DNA from: Flammeovirgaceae bacterium
GTDB taxonomy: Bacteria; Bacteroidota; Bacteroidia; Cytophagales; Cyclobacteriaceae
Assembly (NCBI GenBank): GCA_023251155.1
Contig: JAHEZH010000035.1
Span: forward strand, 1 to 44,552
DNA: 44,552 bases
Direction of reading: 5' to 3'
In this document: positions 20,901 through 27,316 of the stretch, one piece after another
How the letters are laid out: each line of letters begins with the position of its first letter
Position numbering within the stretch: position 1 is the first letter of the stretch
Made by a program: the position numbers and the translations under genes
The notes under the pieces: generated by a model
Seen by the model: only the letters and a program-made list of their open reading frames with translations
Told to the model about the DNA's origin: nothing
Database searches by the model: none

Positions 20901-23900
20901 TAGTACATTTGCATGGACTGTTACCAATGTGACAGGCGCGGTAACAGGAGCAACTGTTGGTAATTCAGGATCAGGAGCAATAACACAGACTTTGGTAAAT
21001 GTGTCCAACACTTCAGGTACAGTTACTTACCGGGTTATTCCTACTGGCCCGGCACCCGACCATTGTCCGGGAGTTTTTCAGGATCTGGTGGTTACTGTAC
21101 ATCCGGAACCCACGGCACCACTTGTCACAACGATAACACGTTGCAGTAAAGAAGCATTGAACTTTGATCTGCAAACGTTGATCAATAATAGCCCTGCTCC
21201 GGTCTCGAGCAAATTCAGGTATACCGTAAGTGTTGAGCCCGGACCAGCTGCTTCCGAAGTAGCTATCTCCGGCCTGGACCGAACGACTGCTTCAACCGCT
21301 CAGATCACAGATGCATTTACTCACCTGGCTATTGCCTCTAATGCGGATGCGGTGGTTGTTTATACTGTAACTCCTTTCAGTAATGCCGATAACTGTCCCG
21401 GAACTCCTTTTAAATTAAGAGTCATTGTGCATCCTGAGCCAAGAGGTAGTGCTGGTACTGATGCGTTATGTACAACACCGATCACAGGGTCTTCTTTAAA
21501 TCATAACCTAAGTTCGCAGATAGTGAATGGTGTATCGAGCAAGTTTACCTATCAGTTTATTGCGGATCCTTCTAATCCTTCAGTGGTTCCAACCACTCCG
21601 CCTCCTTATGACAGAACAGTGGCGAGCACTGCTAACATCACCGATAACTTTCTCAATAATACAGGTAATGTGGCCGTGGTGACTTACCTGGTAACACCTA
21701 TCAGTACAGCAGATAACTGTGCCGGTGTGGCATTCACGTATCAGGTGACTATTAATACTAATCCGGTAGGTACGCCAACGACCATTACTCCGGCCTGTTC
21801 CAATGCCGGGTTTACTTTTAATCCGCAGACCGTAACTTCCGTGGCCAGTACATTTACCTGGACAGTGACATATCCAACCGGTTTAGTAGTCAAAACAGCG
21901 GGCACAGGAAGTGGTAGTATCAGTGAAACGCTTCTGAACAGAACAAGTGGAAATACAGTGCTGAATGCCGTTTACCATGTAACACCTACAGCAGGTTCCT
22001 GTATTGGTACTACTTTCGATATTACAGTTCCGATTAAACCTGAACCTGTTGTTGCTTCTAACCTCAACGAAACGCAGTGTAGCGGGGTGGTTTACGGAAA
22101 GGATCTGGCAACAGTGACGGGGGGCAATGCATCCGTAGCTGCAGGTACTTATGATATTACAGCTACCGTGCATCCGGATCTGATTGGCACGGCTACCGTG
22201 GGTAATGGCCTTCTGGCAACAGCTCTTCGAAATGATGCCTTCATCAACCGCAAGTCCACACCACTTACTGTTGTGTATCATGTTGTACCACATGCTACTG
22301 CAGGGAACGGGGGTTGCGTGGGTGAATCAAAAGATGTTGTATTTACGATCAACCCCGAACCGGTATTATCAATAACACCTCCTCCGGCAGTATGTAGTAC
22401 CAACTCGAATACCATTAATCCGATTAATGTGGTCTTGGGAACAGATGGAACATCCGTCAATGCCAATACCTATCAGGTTAAAGATGTTCAATACAGCACG
22501 GCAGGAACGGGCGGTCCATTCAGCACGGTGCTTCCTGCTGATTTTACAAAGGATGCGGCAAACGCGGCATTGAATACAGATGGTTCTTTCAATCTGGTAA
22601 AAGACGATAAATACACCAACAGGAGAGGTGGAAAGGTAACGGTTCGTTATACCATTCAAGGGAAAAGCTCGGGCGGTTGTTTGAGTGCCACCATGGATTT
22701 CTTTATTGATATTAACCCAGAACCGATTCTTGATCCGGCATTGAGCCCAACACCGATTTGCAGCGGTGAGAAGATTGATCCTGCCGGAACTGCTTTTGAA
22801 TTGAGATCGATAGCTACGTCCGTCCCTTCTACATTATTTATTATCCGATCCATTAATACCAATGGATTAACACCTGCGCTGACGAATGCGTCACTTGGTG
22901 TACAGATCAATAAAGATGGAATTGATAATGACAGTTATACCAATACCATAAGTCCTGCATTTGTAAACGTGGTTTATACCATTACTCCGATTTCGGCAGA
23001 TGGATGTATGGGAGTTGATCAAACCGTTACTATTCGTGTTAATCCAGCACCAGGCTTAAAAGCGGGGTTGGATAAGCTGGTTTGTAATAACACCAATTCG
23101 GGTATCGTGCTGGTGGATGATTCTCCAACGAGTGCTCCGGCAAGTCAATACCGTCTGGCGGGAATTACAGTTGGTCCGGCCAACACACCGATCACACCAG
23201 GTGCTACGGCAGGCGGATTAACCGCTAATGCAGGAAACAGAGCGATTGGTGCAACAGCGGGCACCTCACTCATCAGTACAGACCGTTATATCAACAACAC
23301 GTCTGATCGAATCGTGGTAAGGTATCAGATTGTAGCAATAGCCGCCACCGGTTGTGAAGCGACGGCATTTGTTACGCTTACGGTAGAGCCTGCTATTATT
23401 TCTACCTCAACAATTACTGATCCGGATATCTGTAGTGGAACTCCAATTGCGATCAGCTTTAATACCTCTTCTTACGCTAACTTAGATCCGACCAATCCGG
23501 TAATTACTTACAGTTACTCCATGACCTACGCAGGTCCCGAAACTTCCGGAATCAGTGGAAATACGGTTGGTAACAATTTATTGAAAGATGCTTCGGGTAC
23601 AGATATCTCGGATGTGTTAGTGAATTCGACCAATGCTGCTATTCAGGTGAAGTATAGAATTACCCCTCGTGCTATTGGAGCAGCCGGAGGACTTGGATGT
23701 GCAGGAACAGTGCAGGAGATACTGCTTACTGTACAGCCACGACCTAAGATTAATCCAATTGCAGATAAGACTGTATGTGAGGATAACTCAGTTAATCTAA
23801 GTTTGGTATCGCCAACAACACCTAGTACGGGAGTTATCAAATTCCGATTAACAAGTGTAGTGCCTGAAACAGCTGCGATCACAGGCTTTACTGCGGCCAA

Positions 23901-26058
23901 TACATTACTGGCTAACAATACGGTGTTGGGTGATATGCTTTCAAATTCGGATGTAGTTCAACGTTACGTGGATTATACTTTTGAACCTTTAAATGTGGAC
24001 GCGACAGATGCAACTATCTGTGCGAACGGAACTCCGATAACAGTACGTGTAACCGTTAATCCGCGACCCAATGTAACGCCATCGGCAACAGCGCTTGAGA
24101 TTTGTAGTAGTGAGTCTGTTGAAGTGAATCTTGTTACCGATACTGATCAGTCAGGTACAATTGTAAAATGGACAGCTCTTGCTTCTTCTGTAGATGTGGT
24201 AGGAGAGAGCAATGGCGCTGGTGATTTGTTATTCCAGACATTGATAAACAATGGAGGTGCGGTACAGACCGTTGATTATACCGTTACTCCTTCATTTAAT
24301 GGCTGCGATGGGCCGTCCAGACATATCATTGTTACGGTCAATCCAATGCCTAAATTCAATAGCTCTCCTCTTCCTACACTTCCTAATAAAATTACAGTTT
24401 GTGCAGGGACTACTTTCAACCTGAACCTGGCACCTTTAGCCACCGGAGCAACCACCTTCCGATGGGAAGTGACGGATGTTAATGGTATTGGAACAGTCGG
24501 GCAATTTGATGGGGTGGGTACATCCATCAGTCAGGTATTTGTAAATACATCCGATGCTTCCGCTACACTTCTGTATCAGATTACACCAATATTTGTTAGC
24601 GCAGGTAAGCAATGTGAAGGTCTGCCACGAATTGTTAACGTATCGGTAGCTCCAACCATTACGGCCGCATTTATTTCAGTCGATGAGGGCGTGTGTGAAG
24701 GCACTCCTGTATTCCTCACGTTTGAATTACATGGACAGGCACCGTTTGATTTTGTCTATAGTGCGACAGATGCAACGGGAACAGTGAATAAAACAATAAG
24801 CAAGTCAGGAAGTGTGAAAGTGGAGAAAGTTACACCTACACTTACCACTGTTTATAAAATCCTTTCAGCGAAAGACGCACTGGGCTGCCCAGTTACGTTC
24901 TCTCCGGAGCCGACAGTGACCATTACCGTTTACAAGAAAGTAACCGCAGGATGGACAGCCACTATTCCACCATTCATTGGCGGAACTTCGGTGGTTGGAT
25001 TTACCAATACCTCTACACCTGTTGATGGAGCTGTGTTTGATTATAACTGGAGCTTTGGTACAGATGGTTACGTTAATCCTTTAAGTGCTTCTGGAGTGGG
25101 GCCGTTTGCGGTTACCTATACACGACCTGGTGATCACTATGTTTCATTAACCGCCTCAAACAAAGCCGCTCCTGTTGATCTGGGCTGTGAAAGTACATTC
25201 GCTGCCAAGATTACCATACCGGTACTTCCATTGATGGCTGACTTTGAATTTGATCCTAAAGCAGCTTGTTTCCCGACAACAATAAAAGTAACGAAGAACA
25301 CTTCTACTGGTGTGGCGATGGACTGGGTCGTGCGGGATGCTAATAACAGTATTGCGGCCACTTCCAATGCACCTCTTCCTGAGTTCCTGATTACGAACCC
25401 AGGTAAGTACACCATTTCACTGAGAACGTATGATCCATTTACTCATCAGGAAGCTTTTGCTCCGACTGCAGGAAAGAGCTTTACGATCTATGATAACCCG
25501 GTAGCTTCGTTTGATGTGCGTCCGACATTGGTGTACGTTCCGGATACGGAGTTGACTACGTTCAATTTTACAACCGGTGCAACGGAGTACCTGTGGGATT
25601 TTGGTGATGGCAGTACCTCAACTGAACAAGAGCCCAAGTACACGTATAAGATTGAAGGTATTTATGACATCACATTAGTAGCTATCAATGATCACGGTGA
25701 TGGAGCGGTATGTAGGGATACATTAAGCCGTAAGATTACTGCTAAGCAGGGTGGTGTTACTAAAGTGCCGAATGCATTCACCCCAAGTCCTAATGGGCCA
25801 ACGGGTGGAGTCGCTGGTAACAATACGTTCAACGATGTTTTCTTACCTATTGTGAAGGGTGCAGAAGAGTTTAATATGCAGGTATTTGATCGCTGGGGTA
25901 ACCTGATTTTTGAAAGTAACAACTCCAATATTGGATGGGACGGTTACGATAAGAATGGCAAGCTGATGCCAGCCGGTGTGTATGTATATAAGCTTACCGT
26001 CCGGCTATCGGATGGGCAGCGGTCTACGCAATTGGGTGACATCACCATGATCCGTTAA
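11944..26058 (+). CDS. Giant SprB-like cell-surface adhesin with tandem Ig/PKD-like repeats and gliding-type C-terminal domain
   Basis: A 4704-residue exported protein in one uninterrupted frame. Signal peptide: IRFLKIAVLSFSFLFISNWLFGQ. Residues about 30-475 form an N-terminal module also found in the adhesin at 27317. About 475-1707 holds a dozen Ig/PKD-like modules of 90-120 residues; 1708-3055 holds 14 tandem repeats of ~96 residues (bases 17065-21108); about 3056-4250 holds another dozen modules of a related type; a classical PKD domain (YLWDFGDGSTSTEQ) begins near 4549. Residues about 4608-4704 (VPNAFTPSPNG ... FNMQVFDRWGNLIFES ... GWDGYDKNGK ... GVYVYKLTVR ... GDITMIR) are the gliding-motility-associated C-terminal domain, a type B signal for type IX secretion. 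Most modules have a cysteine pair near their start and end. Size, architecture and the PorP/SprF gene beside it match SprB-type adhesins; the ligand is unknown. No catalytic domain is seen. Confidence 0.9.
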   Translation: MIRFLKIAVLSFSFLFISNWLFGQASVVNNGNFPRHETLDQHTIEVRFTQAITGTATATDWTVRINGTPVTINSATRINSFDVAIVFQASDVNPGQNFLLPGQTLSVRFINSSGSITTLAGGAPANSSGGFITSVNKVVADCSDIAFLQQGLITLPVAKTPDICSPVVEDFTQYQYYLSLRVRNSAAYAGGNLIHQINWGDGVTTNEVSYTSDSDGVPSAAFYVQTAFGLGNPGVIMTSRPTHNYPATLPLTGGDCSWNATVTPVLNFAAFTACSGETKTTNFATYDTDNKNTGALNLPPFPLPTSNLVCRGTNVGMQFSDNTLLNCRLAVEPTVPNQRARAIRFTYGSTNFGGVGNVPDIRITLPTGVYGAQPSIPITNNDATGTLIYPGGYFPTNLGPSDGNGVIILPASVTVATALTYAAQITTLDPTKQVVGQRFYIRMEYWDVCNPYDPLSPATLANAESIENYVEIITKPTTPVANNKEFCAGTTLNPATATCAASTAANQLISFELTAASVTGSTAINWYFGNPASGGVLLTNSYGTNCRFFRSGALSSTGAQGSMRSAMAAGTPGVYSLWATYSIANGCISDPVEAKLTVRPTLTAPAAPTGIGNICNGSSAVYTLASAPLDRTIPTGTITNTANVVFPTEYLWTGSAADVTFGTNPSTVDNITATFNIATQPPTSTPRGIGAALQYRTATNNSTNNRCTTTPNNNLTVNVFGVTVGGTVSADQSICNGSPFATLTLTGQRGNVIRWERTGPGGLATISHTGTTLTSATEPFPPNGPGVYTYYAVLQNASGGPCGVVNSAPATITVNPIPPKPTITQGAGSAGLAICENGADQVVLQSDNVGGIGATYKWFKGATLVQNSSSNTLTLDTSAESGSYTVQLVGPAPTACPGPLSDPVAVVISPLPTVSNATGGGAVCSGLPAPDIQFTFTGATNFDFTIEVASTPDVPDIVVTGHTSNTYTIVAPNPTVTTTYRVIALKDGNGCVATVLGGTRTVTIGGTAPTLDTPPSLSPVSACDDGAATTNPQLSFSLDAASASTNGFTLNYTIDGSAIRSKTFNTNAAGDPTAPIIFADTELNNSGPHTVRIVSIVSPATCQRLVNIDLSFTVNPRPAAPTGATNNTVCSDASVGVPLSVADPGFGFEIAWSTGSTFAAVTAGDGTVGGSRNSTFTPAAVAAVTFYAFKLDLLTSCLSSTGVAVQQQVDVKPTAAAAGADQPFLCGTTATMAATAADNGGTGTWTVVTPGYPGISITNTHLRNTTVTNLPQDVPNGSPIAITLKWTVASNKGVCATTDDDVVLTINPLPKALDPAPVLCADVAGGTTVSGVVLSSYNDRVTDIGGSTNRTVTYYSNSARTVVVSTPQTFATGQVFYTRVQDATTGCLKDGIITFTVESLPAAVPNKVYQFCENTVGSSTASGINLVTLVNPDIRGGAPATAANRLIEWFEDAAFTTPIPSGSGVGEDQNYTLVGIGTKTIYARVTNLSSAATTPSGTPSRCTNTTSVDLILNARPLNNPIQDPSGATPASITLCKSVSPLLFKVDATVTPGSTYTWSVPTGPGQFQLVAGGGTNSSNFFVLVAFPNQVSPPGLPITVQETINGCPGNIQTITVIVDDSPPAPTIIGPNNVCENQTGVNFQIATPNPTSTYTWTLPPLAVISGGNASKSSIFVDFNVFPGDVTVTESNTTGCTSLSAAPHPVNMFARPLITSGNTTVCSGVSPSSNGYVLTSSIGGSTFNWQVVSITGSVIGTAIGNTAINSQLTESITNISGSTAFVTYRVTPIGPAPGNCSGPTTDIVVTINPQPIITSPTSNIICSKGTVAPFTADVIGTTFTWTVINVTGSVSGTAIGDSGAGNINQTLVNTSGANAIVTYRVVPKSPPPCIGAFQDIDVTIISEPVITNLPSNEICSGNTPTLTFTSNVPGSTFSWTVIAKDPAITGTTIGSAGSGNINQTLSNTSGAIATVTYRVIPTGPSPNNCVGDFQDVVITVNPQPVITSPSTAVTCSGFAPTAFAFTSNLSGSTFSWIVTNITGTISGTALGNTGTGNLSEVITNTSGTNATVTYRVVPVGPAPSNCPGTFQDVVLTIAPQPVMTSAASNTICGGGVPTLVFSSNIPGSTFGWKVTGISGTVGGTAVGDSGSGNINQTLTNISGSAATVTYEVIPTGPNPNNCAGAPQVVTINVIPQPGMTSLASNTICSGSTPGIVFTSDVPGSTFAWTVTAISGGVTGTSIGNTGSGNILQTLTNISGVDGTVTYQVIPTSPSPDNCIGYPQDVVITVISQPAMSSSTTNTICSGLAPTLVFNSTIAGSTFAWEVIAKSGVIGGATIGNTGSGNISQVLTNTSGVNGTVTYRVTPTGPAPNNCVGAFQDVVITINPEPVMTSAVAATICSGRVPGITFTANVASSTFAWKVTGITGTVGGAAFGDTGSGNISQILTNLSGTNATVTYEVTPTGPGPSNCPGAAQTVVVTVVPEPVMTSPTANTICSGSTPGVTFTANVAGGTFAWNVIGITSNVSGATVGNSGIGTSINQTLMNTSGSNGTVTYEVTPTGPNPNDCVGASQVVTITVISQPVMTSTNVNTICSDSAPTLAFATNITGSTYVWQVIAIGGSVGGTTIGSSGAGALSEVLTNTSGVNGTVTYRVTPTGPGPNNCVGASQDVTITVISKPVMTSASTNRICSGSAPSLVFSSNIIGSSYAWKVTGITGGVTGTSIGNAGTGNISDVLTNKSGATATVTYEVTPTGPAASNCIGVPQSVVVTVTPQPVITSPLTARICSGSTPASTLTFSSNVVGSTFAWQVTAMSASVTGTAVGSIGVGNIAHTLNNTSGSNGTVTYSVTPTGPSPDNCTGDTQIVIVTVVPQPAMTSASSKTICSGNTPGLTFTSNVSGATFAWEVINIAGTITGTAVGNVGTGDITQVLSNISGTSGSVTYRVTPTGPATDNCVGASQDVVITITPQPVMTSPATDNICSGNTPAVTFTSNVLGSTFAWTVTNVTGAVTGATVGNSGSGAITQTLVNVSNTSGTVTYRVIPTGPAPDHCPGVFQDLVVTVHPEPTAPLVTTITRCSKEALNFDLQTLINNSPAPVSSKFRYTVSVEPGPAASEVAISGLDRTTASTAQITDAFTHLAIASNADAVVVYTVTPFSNADNCPGTPFKLRVIVHPEPRGSAGTDALCTTPITGSSLNHNLSSQIVNGVSSKFTYQFIADPSNPSVVPTTPPPYDRTVASTANITDNFLNNTGNVAVVTYLVTPISTADNCAGVAFTYQVTINTNPVGTPTTITPACSNAGFTFNPQTVTSVASTFTWTVTYPTGLVVKTAGTGSGSISETLLNRTSGNTVLNAVYHVTPTAGSCIGTTFDITVPIKPEPVVASNLNETQCSGVVYGKDLATVTGGNASVAAGTYDITATVHPDLIGTATVGNGLLATALRNDAFINRKSTPLTVVYHVVPHATAGNGGCVGESKDVVFTINPEPVLSITPPPAVCSTNSNTINPINVVLGTDGTSVNANTYQVKDVQYSTAGTGGPFSTVLPADFTKDAANAALNTDGSFNLVKDDKYTNRRGGKVTVRYTIQGKSSGGCLSATMDFFIDINPEPILDPALSPTPICSGEKIDPAGTAFELRSIATSVPSTLFIIRSINTNGLTPALTNASLGVQINKDGIDNDSYTNTISPAFVNVVYTITPISADGCMGVDQTVTIRVNPAPGLKAGLDKLVCNNTNSGIVLVDDSPTSAPASQYRLAGITVGPANTPITPGATAGGLTANAGNRAIGATAGTSLISTDRYINNTSDRIVVRYQIVAIAATGCEATAFVTLTVEPAIISTSTITDPDICSGTPIAISFNTSSYANLDPTNPVITYSYSMTYAGPETSGISGNTVGNNLLKDASGTDISDVLVNSTNAAIQVKYRITPRAIGAAGGLGCAGTVQEILLTVQPRPKINPIADKTVCEDNSVNLSLVSPTTPSTGVIKFRLTSVVPETAAITGFTAANTLLANNTVLGDMLSNSDVVQRYVDYTFEPLNVDATDATICANGTPITVRVTVNPRPNVTPSATALEICSSESVEVNLVTDTDQSGTIVKWTALASSVDVVGESNGAGDLLFQTLINNGGAVQTVDYTVTPSFNGCDGPSRHIIVTVNPMPKFNSSPLPTLPNKITVCAGTTFNLNLAPLATGATTFRWEVTDVNGIGTVGQFDGVGTSISQVFVNTSDASATLLYQITPIFVSAGKQCEGLPRIVNVSVAPTITAAFISVDEGVCEGTPVFLTFELHGQAPFDFVYSATDATGTVNKTISKSGSVKVEKVTPTLTTVYKILSAKDALGCPVTFSPEPTVTITVYKKVTAGWTATIPPFIGGTSVVGFTNTSTPVDGAVFDYNWSFGTDGYVNPLSASGVGPFAVTYTRPGDHYVSLTASNKAAPVDLGCESTFAAKITIPVLPLMADFEFDPKAACFPTTIKVTKNTSTGVAMDWVVRDANNSIAATSNAPLPEFLITNPGKYTISLRTYDPFTHQEAFAPTAGKSFTIYDNPVASFDVRPTLVYVPDTELTTFNFTTGATEYLWDFGDGSTSTEQEPKYTYKIEGIYDITLVAINDHGDGAVCRDTLSRKITAKQGGVTKVPNAFTPSPNGPTGGVAGNNTFNDVFLPIVKGAEEFNMQVFDRWGNLIFESNNSNIGWDGYDKNGKLMPAGVYVYKLTVRLSDGQRSTQLGDITMIR
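17065..21108 (+). repeat. Fourteen tandem ~288-bp repeats coding for PKD-like domains
   Basis: Units start at 17065, 17362, 17641, 17929, 18220, 18508, 18796, 19084, 19372, 19663, 19951, 20239, 20533 and 20821; lengths are 93-99 codons, eight or more being exactly 96. The shared pattern is P-V-[IM]-T-S, then ICSG, then FTSNV-GSTFAW-V, then GNTGSGNI, TNTSG, TVTYRV-PTGP, NC-G and a final Q or E. Each unit has one cysteine near position 12 and one near 82. At DNA level the copies have diverged considerably, so the array is not a recent slip product. Several residues recur every third unit (see findings), pointing to growth by three-domain blocks. Confidence 0.95.
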
Positions 26059-26152
26059 TCATTAGAATTTGAAGATGAGTGAATTTGAAAATTTGAAAAT
26101 GATTAACTTCCAGCTTAAATGCATTCGGCCGTTAATGATTAAGTTTGTAAAG

Positions 26153-27178
26153 ATGAAACGTGTTTTACCGGTTATACTTGTTCTCTTAAGTGTCGGAAAA
26201 CTGTGGGCACAGGATCCTCAGTTCTCACAATACTATCAGGCACCTTTGTATTTGAATCCCGGTTTCACAGGTATCACGCCTCAGCAACGTGCGGCTTTCA
26301 ATAGCCGTATTCAATGGCCCAACCTTCCTCAGGCATATACTACGTTCGCAGCAAGCTATGATATATGGGTGGATGAATTGCGAAGTGGATTTGGTCTGAT
26401 GGTAACTACCGACAAGATGGGCTCTGCCGGATGGCGTACAACCACTGCGGGATTATCATACAGTTATAAAGTAAGAGTAAACGACAAGCTTGTTTTTTCT
26501 CCCGGTCTTTATTTCGGTTATGGTATCAATGGACTCGATCAATCGAAATTACGACTGGGTGACGGACTGGAGTACAATGGTATTTCGCTCGATCCGGAAC
26601 TGCAAAAATTAGGTAATCAGCAGTACTTTGATTTTGGATCCGGCTTCGTTCTTTATAGCAGAGCTTTGTGGATTGGAGCTTCTTTCAATCACATGAATCA
26701 ACCTAATCTCTCTATCCTTAACGGAGTGAGCCGCCTGGCGATGAAGACCAATATTCACGGTGGAGCACGAATTCCATTATACAACGGACCACGTACAATG
26801 GCCCGGATTTCGTATCTTACTCCTTCCTTTATTTTGCGTACACAAGGAAACATTACGCAGCTGGATTTCGGACTGAACTATCACATTGATCCCGTTTCGA
26901 TAGGAGTGTGGTACCGGGGTAAGCCTTATGAGAAGAACTACATTGGTTCTGCTAACCAGGACGCCTTGATTTTTCAAATGGGTTTATATTTGAAAAACCT
27001 GACTATTGGATATAGCTACGATTTCTCTATTTCTCAATTGTCAACCGCTTCGGGTGGTGCGCACGAGATTTCCCTGGTTTATGAATTTGTGGCCAAGCCG
27101 CTTCACCGTGGCATGAAGAAGCGTAACCGGCTTATTCCTTGCCCTACCTTCAATAGTAAGGCTGGCTTCTGGAATTAA
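26153..27178 (+). CDS. PorP/SprF-family outer-membrane protein, partner of the giant adhesin
   Basis: About 341 residues. The frame is open further upstream, but ATG 26153 gives a proper signal peptide (KRVLPVILVLLSVGKLWAQ) and the same MKR start as the paralogue at 31117. After cleavage comes QDPQFSQYYQAPLYLNPGFTG, the PorP/SprF signature, followed by alternating-hydrophobic strands expected for a beta-barrel (SGFGLMVTTDKMGSAGW, FSPGLYFGYGI, FWIGASFNH-like segments, YSYDFSISQL). The C-terminus is basic and ends RLIPCPTFNSKAGFWN. In Flavobacterium, SprF is needed for secretion or attachment of SprB; here the gene begins 95 bp after the giant adhesin stop and is probably co-transcribed. A terminator-like structure follows at 27210-27259. 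Role by analogy, not shown by sequence. Confidence 0.92.
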   Translation: MKRVLPVILVLLSVGKLWAQDPQFSQYYQAPLYLNPGFTGITPQQRAAFNSRIQWPNLPQAYTTFAASYDIWVDELRSGFGLMVTTDKMGSAGWRTTTAGLSYSYKVRVNDKLVFSPGLYFGYGINGLDQSKLRLGDGLEYNGISLDPELQKLGNQQYFDFGSGFVLYSRALWIGASFNHMNQPNLSILNGVSRLAMKTNIHGGARIPLYNGPRTMARISYLTPSFILRTQGNITQLDFGLNYHIDPVSIGVWYRGKPYEKNYIGSANQDALIFQMGLYLKNLTIGYSYDFSISQLSTASGGAHEISLVYEFVAKPLHRGMKKRNRLIPCPTFNSKAGFWN

Positions 27179-27209
27179 CTATTTTCCGTTTAGCGGTGTA
27201 AATGTAGCC

Positions 27210-27259
27210 CTGTCGAAGACAGCCTCTTATCAGGCATAATCACGAGGTTTCTTTTTTTT
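27210..27259 (+). terminator. Probable terminator after the first adhesin/SprF module
   Basis: A short stem CTGTC-GAA-GACAG (27210-27222) is followed by CCTCTTAT/ATAA...GAGG (27223-27247) and then a T-rich run of 12 with one C (27248-27259). The stem is not perfect, but the T-run and position 30-80 bp after the stop favour termination, which would make the two adhesin modules separate transcripts. Confidence 0.6.
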
Positions 27260-27316
27260 GATTGCAGACATTTATAGTGTCTAAGGTGCGCTTTGGTCGA
27301 TTTATTGATCGACTCT

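Noticed and set aside
17065..21108. CRISPR-like or satellite repeat
   Set aside because: The period of ~288 bp is in frame with one long gene, copies are divergent at DNA level and there are no spacers.
12436..25928. Many open frames on the minus strand inside the giant adhesin gene (for example 17358-17822, 18022-18387, 21883-22293)
   Set aside because: They mirror the repeat units, recur with the repeat period and have no family features; they are antisense shadows of the Thr/Val/Gly-rich coding sequence.
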